Shown here: in pieces, positions 9,438 to 16,793 of the stretch | Position numbering within the stretch: the stretch's first letter is position 1 | How the letters are laid out: each line of letters opens with the position of its first letter | NCBI GenBank assembly: GCA_052386775.1 | Contig: JBQTJV010000313.1 | Coordinates: 1-20,188 of the forward strand | Reading direction: 5' to 3' | Source of the DNA: DSOT01 sp052386775 | Lineage (GTDB): Bacteria; Pseudomonadota; Gammaproteobacteria; Burkholderiales; SG8-41 | Length of the DNA: 20,188 nucleotides | The notes under the pieces: model-generated | Database searches by the model: none | What the model was told of the DNA's origin: nothing | Seen by the model: only the letters and a program-made list of their open reading frames with translations | Program-made: the position numbers and the translations under genes

Positions 9438-10433
9438 TTACTTGAGGAGGCCGGCTTCCTTGTAGTACTTGGCCGCGCCCGCATGCAGCGGGCAGTTGCC
9501 GTTCAGCGCCGGTTCGGCCGCTTTCTTCGGGTCGAAATCGGCGAGCGCCGCATGGATTTTCGGCAGTTTGTCGGCGTTCTCGATGATGGTCTTGGTGATC
9601 GTATAGGCCACGCCATCCGGTACGTCGGAACTCACCAGAATGTTGGACACGGCTTTTACGGTTTTCACCGCTGTCGTCTGACCCTTGAACGTGTTCGCGG
9701 GGATCTCGGCCGGCGCCCAGCCGTACTTTTCCACCATGCCCTTGATGACTTTGTCGGGCAGCGGCAGCAGCAGCATGTCGTTCACCGTGACGATCTGCGT
9801 TGCCGCCGGATGGCCCTTGGTCACCACGTGCGCCCAGCCGTGAGCCTGTCCGTCGCGGATGGTCTCTGCGGTGCCGGAGCGCTCGGTCGCCTCGACCTGG
9901 CCGCCCTTCTTCGCGATATCCTCCTTGCTCGATCCGAGCAGCGAGAGCACCTGGCGCACGCCCTGCTCGCCGGTGCCGCCGGCGCGGGTGGTGAGAAGAT
10001 GAAACTTGTTCTTCGCCGCCGCAATATCCTCCCAGGACGTAACGCCCGACTTCTTGGTGACGAAGGTGCCGAAGTAATAGATGTCGAGTCCGCCGACCAG
10101 CGCTTTTACTTTGACCTGCTTTTCCTTGAAGGCGCCGAAGCCGCCGCAGCCTTCGGCGGAGGTGACGGCAAAACTGATGCCCAATTCCATTTCGTTGGAC
10201 TGGATGAGCTTGATGTTGCCCACGCCGCCGGCGCGGGGAAGGACGTCGATCGAGGAACCGGCGGGGAGTTGCGGCTTCACCATGTCGGCGATGCCGGCGC
10301 CGTAGTTGTACCAGGCAGACCCGAGTCCCACGGTGCCGAAGCGCAGGCTCACCTTTTGTTGTGCAAACGACGGCAGCGCGCTCAGGGCAACACCGGCGGC
10401 GGCCATGACCATCACGATGCGAGCGATTCTCAT
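9438..10433 (-). CDS. TAXI family TRAP transporter solute-binding protein
   Basis: This 331-residue periplasmic protein captures the substrate for the TRAP permease encoded next. A signal peptide covers residues 1-24, with a basic start, a hydrophobic core and likely cleavage after SFA. The mature part opens with LRFGTVGLGSAWYNYGAG, the typical TAXI opening, and ends with CPLHAGAAKYYKEAGLL, the usual TAXI C-terminus. LLTTRAGGTGEQGVRQVL and GQAHGWAHVV lie in the middle where the ligand pocket is built. The ATG has a very strong AAGGAGGG site six bases upstream, which suggests that this gene is translated more strongly than its neighbours, as expected for a binding protein. It lies 71 bases after the UbiD-B stop. 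The ligand is not predictable. Confidence 0.94.
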   Translation of the reverse strand: MRIARIVMVMAAAGVALSALPSFAQQKVSLRFGTVGLGSAWYNYGAGIADMVKPQLPAGSSIDVLPRAGGVGNIKLIQSNEMELGISFAVTSAEGCGGFGAFKEKQVKVKALVGGLDIYYFGTFVTKKSGVTSWEDIAAAKNKFHLLTTRAGGTGEQGVRQVLSLLGSSKEDIAKKGGQVEATERSGTAETIRDGQAHGWAHVVTKGHPAATQIVTVNDMLLLPLPDKVIKGMVEKYGWAPAEIPANTFKGQTTAVKTVKAVSNILVSSDVPDGVAYTITKTIIENADKLPKIHAALADFDPKKAAEPALNGNCPLHAGAAKYYKEAGLLK

Positions 10434-10504
10434 GCAACCCTCCTTGTAGGGTAAGGTTCGTCCGGAATGACGAGGGTTTTACGTTGGGTGACCACGGGAC
10501 TGCG

Positions 10505-11911
10505 CTAGATCTTTACTCCCGATGCTTCCAGTATGCCGCGAACGCGGGCGCGCTGGGCGTCGGAGATCGCCAGGCGCTCCGCGAAGTCCTTGCCCACCGG
10601 CCGCGTCGCGTCGATGCCCATTTTCGTGACCGTGAACGTCTCGGGATCGGAAGTGGGATCCAATATGGCGCCCTTGCACCCGGGAATGAATACGATGTCC
10701 TGCTCCGCCCGCACCCGCGTCGCGACGGCCCACATGACGTCGCTCATGTCGAAGATGTCGACGTCCTCATCGACCACGATCACGTACTTGGTATAGAACT
10801 CGGTGCCGAGCGCGGCCATGATCGCCTGCTGCGGCTCGCCTTGCGCCGTTTTCTTCATTTTGACGATGGCGAGAAAGGCGCCGCAGGTGCGATGCGGCAC
10901 GTATACGCCGAGCACATTGGGCAGGTTGCGGCGCAGCGTGTTCAGGATCTCGCCTTCGCGGGTGACGCAGGAGACCAGGATGTGATCCTGCGACATGCCG
11001 GAGACGATGGAATGGAACATGGCATCGCGCCGCATGCGGATGCGCTTCACGATGAAGACGTTCTCGGTGCTGCGGTATGACGCGTAGCCGGTGAACTCGC
11101 TGAACGGGCCTTCCGGCTCGTGCACGTCGGCGAGAATTTCGCCTTCGATGACGATCTCCGCGCCGAGCGGCACCTCGAGATCGTGAAAACCGGTGCTGGC
11201 GAGCTGATAGGGCTCACCGAACAATCCGCCGATGATTTCGTACTTGCGCACGTGCGGCGGATAGGCGTAGACCATCGCACCCATGTAATGGAGCGGGTGT
11301 ATCCCCAGCGTAATCGCGGCCGGCAGGTTCTGCCCGCGCTCCGCCGCGCGGCGATGGAACTCGTGCATGCGCCGGCGCGAATGCAGCGACACGCCGAGGC
11401 GATTCCTGCCCTTGACCATCAGCCGATGAAAACCGGTCGTGTCGACGCCCGTGACCGGATCGCGCGCCACGATCTGGCCGGCGGTGATGTACGGCGCGGC
11501 ATCGACCGAGAAGTGCAGCGGAATCGGCAGCTTGCCGAGATCAACGTCGTCGCCCTCGATGGTGACGGCCTGCCATGGCGCGTCCTTTACGACCTCGCAC
11601 GGAACGTACTTCTGGCAGCGTTCCCGGAAGGCGGTGGGGAGGTCGGCGGCGTTGACGCCCAGACAGGCTGCCAGCAGCCTGCGATTGCCCGCGATGTTGG
11701 TGACCACCGGCATGGCATGGCCTTCGACGTTCTCGTACATCACCACCGGGCTGCGGCCGGCGTGTTCGAGTTCGAAGACCAGCGAGGTGATGTCCAGCTC
11801 GGTGCGGACGGGGGTGCGGATGCGCAGGAACTCCTCGGGAAAGTCGCGTTCGACCATCGCGAGGAAACCACGCAGGCTCTGGCGGGCGACGTCGCCGCGG
11901 TCTACATCCAT
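10505..11911 (-). CDS. UbiD family decarboxylase (UbiD-B) with altered metal-site residues
   Basis: This 468-residue cytoplasmic protein is a second UbiD-family decarboxylase and the first gene of the operon. Family signs are YITAGQIVARDP (141-152), GGLFGEPYQLA (228-238), E267-GPFS-E272 with FTGY, the paired active-site glutamates, VIVVDEDVDIFD (377-388) and KMGIDAT (430-436). R163 matches the catalytic arginine of Fdc1. By my manual alignment two of three metal ligands differ: the usual Asn is T158 and the usual Glu is K223, while H177 is retained. It lacks the C-terminal extension of UbiD-A and aligns with that paralogue without gaps around the metal site. CAGGAG lies ten bases before the ATG. 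It may use a different substrate from UbiD-A, or have altered or lost activity; sequence alone does not decide. Confidence 0.92.
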   Translation of the reverse strand: MDVDRGDVARQSLRGFLAMVERDFPEEFLRIRTPVRTELDITSLVFELEHAGRSPVVMYENVEGHAMPVVTNIAGNRRLLAACLGVNAADLPTAFRERCQKYVPCEVVKDAPWQAVTIEGDDVDLGKLPIPLHFSVDAAPYITAGQIVARDPVTGVDTTGFHRLMVKGRNRLGVSLHSRRRMHEFHRRAAERGQNLPAAITLGIHPLHYMGAMVYAYPPHVRKYEIIGGLFGEPYQLASTGFHDLEVPLGAEIVIEGEILADVHEPEGPFSEFTGYASYRSTENVFIVKRIRMRRDAMFHSIVSGMSQDHILVSCVTREGEILNTLRRNLPNVLGVYVPHRTCGAFLAIVKMKKTAQGEPQQAIMAALGTEFYTKYVIVVDEDVDIFDMSDVMWAVATRVRAEQDIVFIPGCKGAILDPTSDPETFTVTKMGIDATRPVGKDFAERLAISDAQRARVRGILEASGVKI

Positions 11912-12025
11912 CCGTCATGCACTCCTGCGGGGGCCGTTATTGTTGGATTCATCCTATTTACCATACAATAGCATGAGCATTTCGGGAGTCCAACCTTTCC
12001 GTAGCACCAACCAGGGAGATCGTCC
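11912..12025. promoter_or_regulatory. Divergent promoter region between the catabolic operon and the ABC transporter
   Basis: This 114-base gap separates the starts of two divergent gene groups and should hold both promoters. It is visibly more AT-rich in the middle (about 11937-11975) than the surrounding genes. On the plus strand TACAAT (11964-11969) is one mismatch from the -10 consensus, but the best upstream candidate, TTGGAT (11943-11948), gives only a 15-base spacer and a poor -35 match, so an activator may be needed. The minus-strand promoter cannot be placed with confidence. AGGGAGAT (12013-12020) is the ribosome site of the binding-protein gene. I see no clear operator repeat. Confidence 0.45.
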
Positions 12026-13180
12026 ATGAAACCGCGTTTGTGGAAGCTTCTCGCCGCGCCGATCGCTGCGGCTGCGCTGTTCCCGGTACACGTCGTCGGT
12101 CAGGACGTGATCAAGATAGGCGTTACCCAACCGCTTACCGGCGCGTTCGCCGCTTCCGGCAACTACGTCGCCCAGGGCGCGCGGATTGCAGAAGACCACG
12201 TCAACAAGGCGGGCGGCGTACTCGGAAAGAAAATCCAGCTCGTCATTGAAGACAATAAATCCAACCCTACCGAGGCCGTCGCCACCGCCGAGAAACTGAT
12301 CGCGAAGGACAAGGTGCCGGTGTTGATGGGCGCATGGAGCTCGACGCTGACGCTCGCCGTGATGCCGAAGTTGATGGAATACGGCGTGCCGATGGTGGTC
12401 GAGACCTCGTCCTCGGGAAAGATCACCATCTCCGGCAACCCCTGGATATTCCGCATCAGCCCGACCTCGGCGATGGAAGCGAAGTCGTTCGCGCCCAATG
12501 TCAAGAAAATGGGCATCAAGAAGGCCGACTTCCTGTCGACCAACAACGATTTCGGCCTCGGCGCGGCGAAGGAATTCTCCGAGATGCTGAAAGGGCAGGG
12601 GGTCCAGGTCGGCGTCATGGAGACCATGGACCCGAAGGCAACCGACTTTTCGGCACAGCTCGCGAAGATCAAGGCCTCCGGCAGCGACACGCTGTTCGTC
12701 ACCACCGCCGTCGAGCAGATCACGCTCATTCTGCGGCAGGCGAAAGAGCAGCAGGTGAAAGCGCGCATCATCACCACCGGCGGATCGAACTCGCCCGACC
12801 AGCTGATCCAGCAGGCGGGTGATGCGGCGAACGGCTCGCTGCATCTTGTGTTCTTCACGCCGTGGTTCCCGGATGCGGTGAAATACCCGAATCTCGCCAA
12901 GACCTTCGTCAACGAGTGGAATACGCGCAAGCACCATGTCGGTGGCCTCACCGAGGGCTTCCGCGGTTATGACGGAATCATGACCATCGTCGCGGCGATC
13001 AAGGCCGCCGGCAAGGCGGAGCCTGCGGCGATCCAGAAAGCGCTGTGGAACGTCAAGGTCCAGGGCATCAACGGCGACATCGCTTTCAACAAGGAAGGGC
13101 CGAAGGGCAAGGAAAGCGGCCAGAGCGTTCCGGCGGTGTACGTCGTGAAGATCGAAAAAGGCAAAGTTTCGAAACCGTAA
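12026..13180 (+). CDS. Branched-chain amino acid-type ABC transporter substrate-binding protein
   Basis: This 384-residue periplasmic binding protein (type I fold, Leu/Ile/Val-binding family) delivers a ligand to the Liv-type ABC transporter encoded downstream. Residues 1-25 form a signal peptide, and the mature protein starts near QDVIKIGVTQPLTGAFAASG, the hallmark N-terminus. GARIAEDHVNKAGGVLGKKI, VLMGAWSSTLTLAV and LSTNNDFGLGAAKEF follow the usual order of ligand-pocket and hinge segments. The ATG has an AGGGAG site at suitable spacing. A strong terminator follows the stop, so the gene may be expressed at a higher level than the permease genes, as is common for binding proteins. Despite the family name, many members bind aromatic acids, amides or urea, so the ligand is open. 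Confidence 0.94.
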   Translation: MKPRLWKLLAAPIAAAALFPVHVVGQDVIKIGVTQPLTGAFAASGNYVAQGARIAEDHVNKAGGVLGKKIQLVIEDNKSNPTEAVATAEKLIAKDKVPVLMGAWSSTLTLAVMPKLMEYGVPMVVETSSSGKITISGNPWIFRISPTSAMEAKSFAPNVKKMGIKKADFLSTNNDFGLGAAKEFSEMLKGQGVQVGVMETMDPKATDFSAQLAKIKASGSDTLFVTTAVEQITLILRQAKEQQVKARIITTGGSNSPDQLIQQAGDAANGSLHLVFFTPWFPDAVKYPNLAKTFVNEWNTRKHHVGGLTEGFRGYDGIMTIVAAIKAAGKAEPAAIQKALWNVKVQGINGDIAFNKEGPKGKESGQSVPAVYVVKIEKGKVSKP

Positions 13181-13200
13181 GCGGCGCATCAAGGCCACAG

Positions 13201-13244
13201 GAACCGCTCGCCCTTCGATGAACTCAGGGCGAGCGGTTCTTTTT
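13201..13244 (+). terminator. Rho-independent terminator made from an extragenic palindromic repeat (copy 2)
   Basis: A perfect 14-base stem, GAACCGCTCGCCCT (13201-13214) with AGGGCGAGCGGTTC (13226-13239), closes an 11-base loop and is followed by five T residues (13240-13244). It lies 20 bases after the binding-protein stop. The minus-strand reading CGCTCGCCCTGAG...TCGAAGGGCGAGCGG matches the repeat core seen at 1-38 and 13311-13365, so the terminator appears to be a member of that repeat family. Partial termination here would lower permease and ATPase expression relative to the binding protein. Confidence 0.85.
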
Positions 13245-13310
13245 ATGTGCTATACGTTCAGATGTCCCGGCAGCCTCCCCATCGCCGCAGTTGTTTGCGG
13301 GAAAGCGACT

Positions 13311-13365
13311 GTTCGCCCTGAGCCCTTCGGCGTGGCTCAGGACAGGCGTGTCGAAGAGTGAACGG
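13311..13365 (+). repeat. Extragenic palindromic repeat, copy 3
   Basis: The plus strand reads GTTCGCCCTGAGCC at the left and TCGAAGAGTGAACGG at the right, the same core as the other two copies. An internal hairpin pairs CCTGAGCC (13317-13324) with GGCTCAGG (13334-13341) across a nine-base loop, and CTTCG (13325-13329) can alternatively pair with CGAAG (13352-13356). No T-run follows, so it is not an obvious terminator. It occupies much of the 213-base gap before the LivH-type gene. Confidence 0.65.
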
Positions 13366-13393
13366 TATTTTGTCAGCTTCCAGGACCTGAACC

Positions 13394-14266
13394 TTGGACC
13401 AGCTCCTCCAGCACGGGCTGAACGCGCTGATGCTGGGCGGCATCTACGCCCTGCTCGGCATCGGCCTCACGCTGATCTTCGGCATCATGCGCCTCGTGAA
13501 TTTCACGCACGGCGAGCTCTACGCGTTCGGCGCGTACATGATGTACATGTTCGTCATGCTGCTCGGCGTGAATTTCTTCGTGTCGCTCATGCTCGCGGTG
13601 GCACTGGGGGTCGCGCTGGGCGCCTCGATCGAGTTCACGCTGCTGCGGAAACTGCGCGGCGCCGATATCGATACCACCATGCTGGTCCTGATCGGTGCCT
13701 GGATCGCGCTGCAGAATGCCGAGCAGTTCATCTGGACCGGAGTTGCGAGGTCGATCGACAACCCGTTTCCGGCAGCGCCGCTGGTCATCGGGCCGGTCTC
13801 CGTTGCCTGGAACCGCGTGTTCGTGTTCGCGGTGGCGCTCGTCCTCATCCTCGCCACCTACGCGCTGATCAACCACACCAAACTCGGCAAGGCGATGCGC
13901 GCGACGTTCCAGGACCGCGACACGGCGGCGCTCATGGGCATCCAGATCGGAACGATCAACACCGCGACCTTCGCGCTCGGCTCGGGTCTTGCCGCCGCCG
14001 CCGGCGCGCTGCTCGGACCGGTGTTCGTCGCCTATCCGACGATGGGCGATATGGCGGCGGCCAAGGCCTTCGCGATCGTCATCCTGGGCGGATTGGGCAA
14101 CATCGCTGGCGCGACGGCCGGCGGGTTCATCCTGGCGCTGGTCGAGGAACTGGGCGCGGCCTACATCTCCTCCGGCTACCGTGACGCAATGGGCTTTGTC
14201 ATCATCATCCTGATCCTGATCTTCAAGCCCACCGGGCTCTTCGCGCAGAAGGAGCGGGTCGGTTGA
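13394..14266 (+). CDS. livH: Branched-chain amino acid-type ABC transporter permease, LivH family
   Basis: This 290-residue inner-membrane protein is one of two permeases forming the channel of the ABC importer. It carries the LivH signature LIFGIMRLVNFTHGELYAFG (27-46), about eight hydrophobic spans, and the late segment FAIVILGGLGNIAGATAGGF that precedes the last spans in this family. The C-terminus DAMGFVIIILILIFKPTGLF is also typical. The start must lie after an in-frame TGA at 13388-13390; the first usable codon is TTG at 13394, eight bases after AGGA. Starting at the next ATG would delete the first membrane segment. The stop overlaps the next gene by four bases. The symbol denotes family, not a proven leucine transporter. 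Confidence 0.92.
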   Translation: MDQLLQHGLNALMLGGIYALLGIGLTLIFGIMRLVNFTHGELYAFGAYMMYMFVMLLGVNFFVSLMLAVALGVALGASIEFTLLRKLRGADIDTTMLVLIGAWIALQNAEQFIWTGVARSIDNPFPAAPLVIGPVSVAWNRVFVFAVALVLILATYALINHTKLGKAMRATFQDRDTAALMGIQIGTINTATFALGSGLAAAAGALLGPVFVAYPTMGDMAAAKAFAIVILGGLGNIAGATAGGFILALVEELGAAYISSGYRDAMGFVIIILILIFKPTGLFAQKERVG

Positions 14267-15297
14267 AACGGACGCTGACGGCGCTGTGGCTGGCGTTCCT
14301 GTTCTCGATCCCGCTATGGATCGCGGACCTCTACGTGCTGCACGTACTGGTGGTCACCGGGATTTTCATCATCGCCGCGATGAGCCTGAACCTGCTGCTG
14401 GGTTACACCGGGCAGCTCTCGCTCGGGCACGTGGCGTTCTTCGGCATCGGCGCTTACGTGAGCGCCTTGATGTCGCTCGGATTCAGCGTGCACGTCGCGC
14501 CGGGAACGGTGGTCGCGCTCGACCCCCAGCCGGTCTGGCTGGCGATCCCCGTAGCAGTCGCGGTTGCCGGCGCGAGCGGCTGGTTCATCGGCCGCATCGC
14601 GTTCAGGGTGCGCGGCGCCTACTTCGTCATCGTCTCGATCAGTTTCGCGGAAGTGGTGCGGCTCGTCGCGCTCAACTGGGTCGAACTGACCCAGGGACCG
14701 ATGGCGCTCAACAACATTCCGCCGCTCACGCTGTGGCTGCCGATGCTGGGCGAGCATACCTTCTGGAAAAAGCCGGCAAACTACTGGCTGGTGGTGACCG
14801 TGGCAGTCATCTCCTACGTGATCGTGCGGCGGCTTGTCCAGTCGCGCGCGGGCCGCGCCATGATCGCGCTCAAGGAAAACGAGCCGCTCGCCACGTCGAT
14901 CGGCGTGGACGTGACGCGCTATCTCGTGCTCACCACCATCGTGTCCGCCGCCATGGCGGGAACGGCGGGCGCGCTCTACGCGCATTACGTGCGCATCGTG
15001 GATCCCGACGTCTTCCTCTTCATCTATACGGTCACCATGGTGATCATGGTGATGACCGGGGGGAAGGGCACGCTGGCGGGACCGATCGTCGGCGGTCTCA
15101 TTTTCGGATTGCTGCCTGAGACGCTGCGCGCTTTCGAGATCGCACCCGAACTGCAGTGGGTGTTTTATGGCGTGCTGATGATCCTGGTGCTGTATTTCCT
15201 GCCGGAAGGCATCGTTCCGGCGCTGCGTAATTGGTGGCAGCACCTGCGGCACAGGCGCGTGGCGTCCGCCGCGACCCCGAAGGAGGAAACGCGGTAA
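14263..15297 (+). CDS. livM: Branched-chain amino acid-type ABC transporter permease, LivM family
   Basis: This 344-residue inner-membrane protein is the second permease of the transporter. The LivM hallmark LLLGYTGQLSLGHVAFFGIG (44-63) is present, as are FRVRGAYFVIVSISFAEVVR, the cytoplasmic ALKENEPLATSIGVDV segment and GGKGTLAGPIVGG (266-278) near the last spans. Translation starts at TTG overlapping the LivH-type stop (TTGA), eight bases after a strong AAGGAG, so the two permeases are translationally coupled. The basic C-terminal tail (WQHLRHRRVASAATPKEETR) is cytoplasmic. The stop overlaps the next start by one base (TAATG). Confidence 0.93.
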   Translation: MKRTLTALWLAFLFSIPLWIADLYVLHVLVVTGIFIIAAMSLNLLLGYTGQLSLGHVAFFGIGAYVSALMSLGFSVHVAPGTVVALDPQPVWLAIPVAVAVAGASGWFIGRIAFRVRGAYFVIVSISFAEVVRLVALNWVELTQGPMALNNIPPLTLWLPMLGEHTFWKKPANYWLVVTVAVISYVIVRRLVQSRAGRAMIALKENEPLATSIGVDVTRYLVLTTIVSAAMAGTAGALYAHYVRIVDPDVFLFIYTVTMVIMVMTGGKGTLAGPIVGGLIFGLLPETLRAFEIAPELQWVFYGVLMILVLYFLPEGIVPALRNWWQHLRHRRVASAATPKEETR

Positions 15298-16085
15298 TGG
15301 ATGCGCCGGCTGTCGCGCTCAGCGTGCGGGGGTTGTCGGTGCGATTCGGCGGCCTCGTCGCGATCGACGACCTGGCGCTCGACGTGCGCGAAGGCGAAGT
15401 GCTCTCGCTGATCGGCCCCAACGGCGCCGGAAAAACTACGGCGTTCAACGCGATAACCGGTTACCTTCCCGCCTCCTCGGGTGACATCGCCTATCGCGGC
15501 CGGCGGCTGAACGGACTCAAGCCCAACCAGATCGCGGAGTTGGGCGTGGTGCGCACCTTCCAGAAGACCAGCGTCTTTGGCGGCCGCACGGTGCTCGACA
15601 ACATCCTGATGGGCCTGCACCTGCGCTCCACGCAGCGGCCGCTCGCGATCATGCTCGGCCTGCCTTCGGTTGCGCGCGAGGAACGCCTGCTCGAGGGCGA
15701 GGCGCGCCGGATCCTCGACTTCGTGGGGTTGGCGGCGCGGGAAAACGAGCTCGGCAGCGCCTTGCCCTATGGCGAGCAGCGCCTGCTGGAGATCGCGATC
15801 GCGCTGGCAGCGCGACCCAAGCTCCTGCTGCTGGACGAGCCGGTCTCGGGCATGAATCCGGCGGAGACCGCGAGCTTCATGAGGAAACTCGCCGAGATCC
15901 GGACGCTCGACATCACCGTGCTCCTGGTCGAGCACGACATGAAGATGGTGATGGGCGTATCGGACCGCGTGGTGTGCCTGAACCAGGGCCGCATCATCGC
16001 CAACGGCACGCCAGCCGAAATCCAGCGCGATCCCGAAGTGATTCGCGCTTACCTGGGCGAGAGGTACGCGCGTGCTCTCGGTTGA
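15297..16085 (+). CDS. livG: Branched-chain amino acid-type ABC transporter ATPase, LivG family
   Basis: This 262-residue cytoplasmic ATPase powers the importer together with the next gene product. Walker A is GPNGAGKTT (40-48), the signature segment is LPYGEQR (156-162), Walker B is LLLLDEP (177-182) with catalytic E181, and the switch histidine is H213 in VEHDMKMVM. ADP/ATP-adjacent TGYLPASSGDI and RTFQKTSVFGGRTV (86-99) match LivG, including the Q-loop region. The start at 15297 follows AAGGAGG and overlaps the LivM-type stop by one base; an upstream GTG at 15231 would only add residues encoded within that gene. GMNPAE after Walker B is the usual LivG wording. Confidence 0.94.
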   Translation: MDAPAVALSVRGLSVRFGGLVAIDDLALDVREGEVLSLIGPNGAGKTTAFNAITGYLPASSGDIAYRGRRLNGLKPNQIAELGVVRTFQKTSVFGGRTVLDNILMGLHLRSTQRPLAIMLGLPSVAREERLLEGEARRILDFVGLAARENELGSALPYGEQRLLEIAIALAARPKLLLLDEPVSGMNPAETASFMRKLAEIRTLDITVLLVEHDMKMVMGVSDRVVCLNQGRIIANGTPAEIQRDPEVIRAYLGERYARALG

Positions 16086-16776
16086 CGGACTGGAGTGCCG
16101 CTATGGCAAGGTGGTGGCGGTGCGCGAACTGTCGCTGGAAGTGAAGCGGGGCGAGCTTGTCAGCCTGATCGGCGCCAACGGGGCGGGAAAGACCACGACG
16201 CTCAAGGCGATCTCGGGTGTGCTCCATTCGAGCGGCGGCCGGGTGAGCTTCGACGGCGAAGACATCACGCGCGCCTCGGCGCGGCGCATCCTGCAGCTCG
16301 GCATCGCGCACTGTCCGGAGGGCCGGCGCGTGTTTCCCTACATGAGCGTGCGCGAAAATCTCGAACTGGGCTGTTACCTGAGAAAGGACGCCGCCGGCAT
16401 CGCCGCCGACATGAACCATATTTTCGAGCGCTTTCCGATCCTGCACGAGCGCCGCAACCAGGCCGCGGGAACGCTCTCGGGCGGCGAGCAGCAGATGCTC
16501 GCAATCTCGCGCGCACTGATGTCGCGGCCGAAACTCATCCTGTTCGATGAGCCCTCGCTCGGGCTCGCCCCGAACATCGTGGAGCGCACCTTCGACATCA
16601 TCAGGCAGATCCGGGCGGACGGCGTGACGGTGGTCATGGTGGAGCAGAACGCCTTCGCGGCGCTGGAACTGTCCGACCGCGCCTACGTCATGGAGCAGGG
16701 CCGCGTCGCGCTCACCGGCACCGGCGCCGAGCTGCTCGACAACCCGCACGTCAAGCAGGCGTATCTCGGCGCGTGA
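16072..16776 (+). CDS. livF: Branched-chain amino acid-type ABC transporter ATPase, LivF family
   Basis: This 234-residue cytoplasmic protein is the second ATPase of the transporter. It has Walker A GANGAGKTT (34-42), signature LSGGEQQ (135-141), Walker B LILFDEP (155-161) with E160, and VEQNAFAAL where many other ABC ATPases have a switch histidine; the EQN form is usual for LivF. HCPEGRRVFPYMSVRENLELG is a LivF-typical segment. It starts with GTG and overlaps the LivG-type gene by 14 bases, completing the five-gene set. It is the last plus-strand gene, ending 17 bases before the convergent amidase stop. Confidence 0.94.
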   Translation: MLSVDGLECRYGKVVAVRELSLEVKRGELVSLIGANGAGKTTTLKAISGVLHSSGGRVSFDGEDITRASARRILQLGIAHCPEGRRVFPYMSVRENLELGCYLRKDAAGIAADMNHIFERFPILHERRNQAAGTLSGGEQQMLAISRALMSRPKLILFDEPSLGLAPNIVERTFDIIRQIRADGVTVVMVEQNAFAALELSDRAYVMEQGRVALTGTGAELLDNPHVKQAYLGA

Positions 16777-16790
16777 GCTTTGCGCCTGAG
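16765..16790. terminator. Possible weak bidirectional terminator between convergent genes
   Basis: GGCGC (16768-16772) and GCGCC (16782-16786) can pair across a nine-base loop, and flanking CTC/GAG may extend the stem with a bulge. The hairpin overlaps the end of the LivF-type gene and lies in the tiny gap before the amidase stop. There is no T-run on either strand, so intrinsic termination would be weak. This may only be chance pairing in GC-rich DNA. Confidence 0.25.
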
Positions 16791-16793
16791 TGG

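Noticed and set aside
8805..10454. A 549-codon plus-strand frame opposite the TRAP genes.
   Set aside because: It is His/Arg/Gln-rich without motifs, while the minus strand encodes unmistakable TRAP membrane and binding proteins.
11954..13198. A 414-codon minus-strand frame opposite the ABC binding-protein gene.
   Set aside because: The plus strand has a signal peptide, ribosome site and family motifs. The minus frame is a compositional shadow and would also cross the divergent promoter region.
13201..13365. CRISPR-like or mobile-element end interpretation of the repeated motifs.
   Set aside because: The copies are not evenly spaced, have variable middles, lack unique spacers or a transposase, and fit a dispersed palindromic repeat better.
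13300..13393. Possible 5' extension of the LivH-type gene or a small gene in the gap.
   Set aside because: An in-frame TGA at 13388-13390 blocks the extension, and the gap is occupied by the palindromic repeat with no convincing small coding frame.
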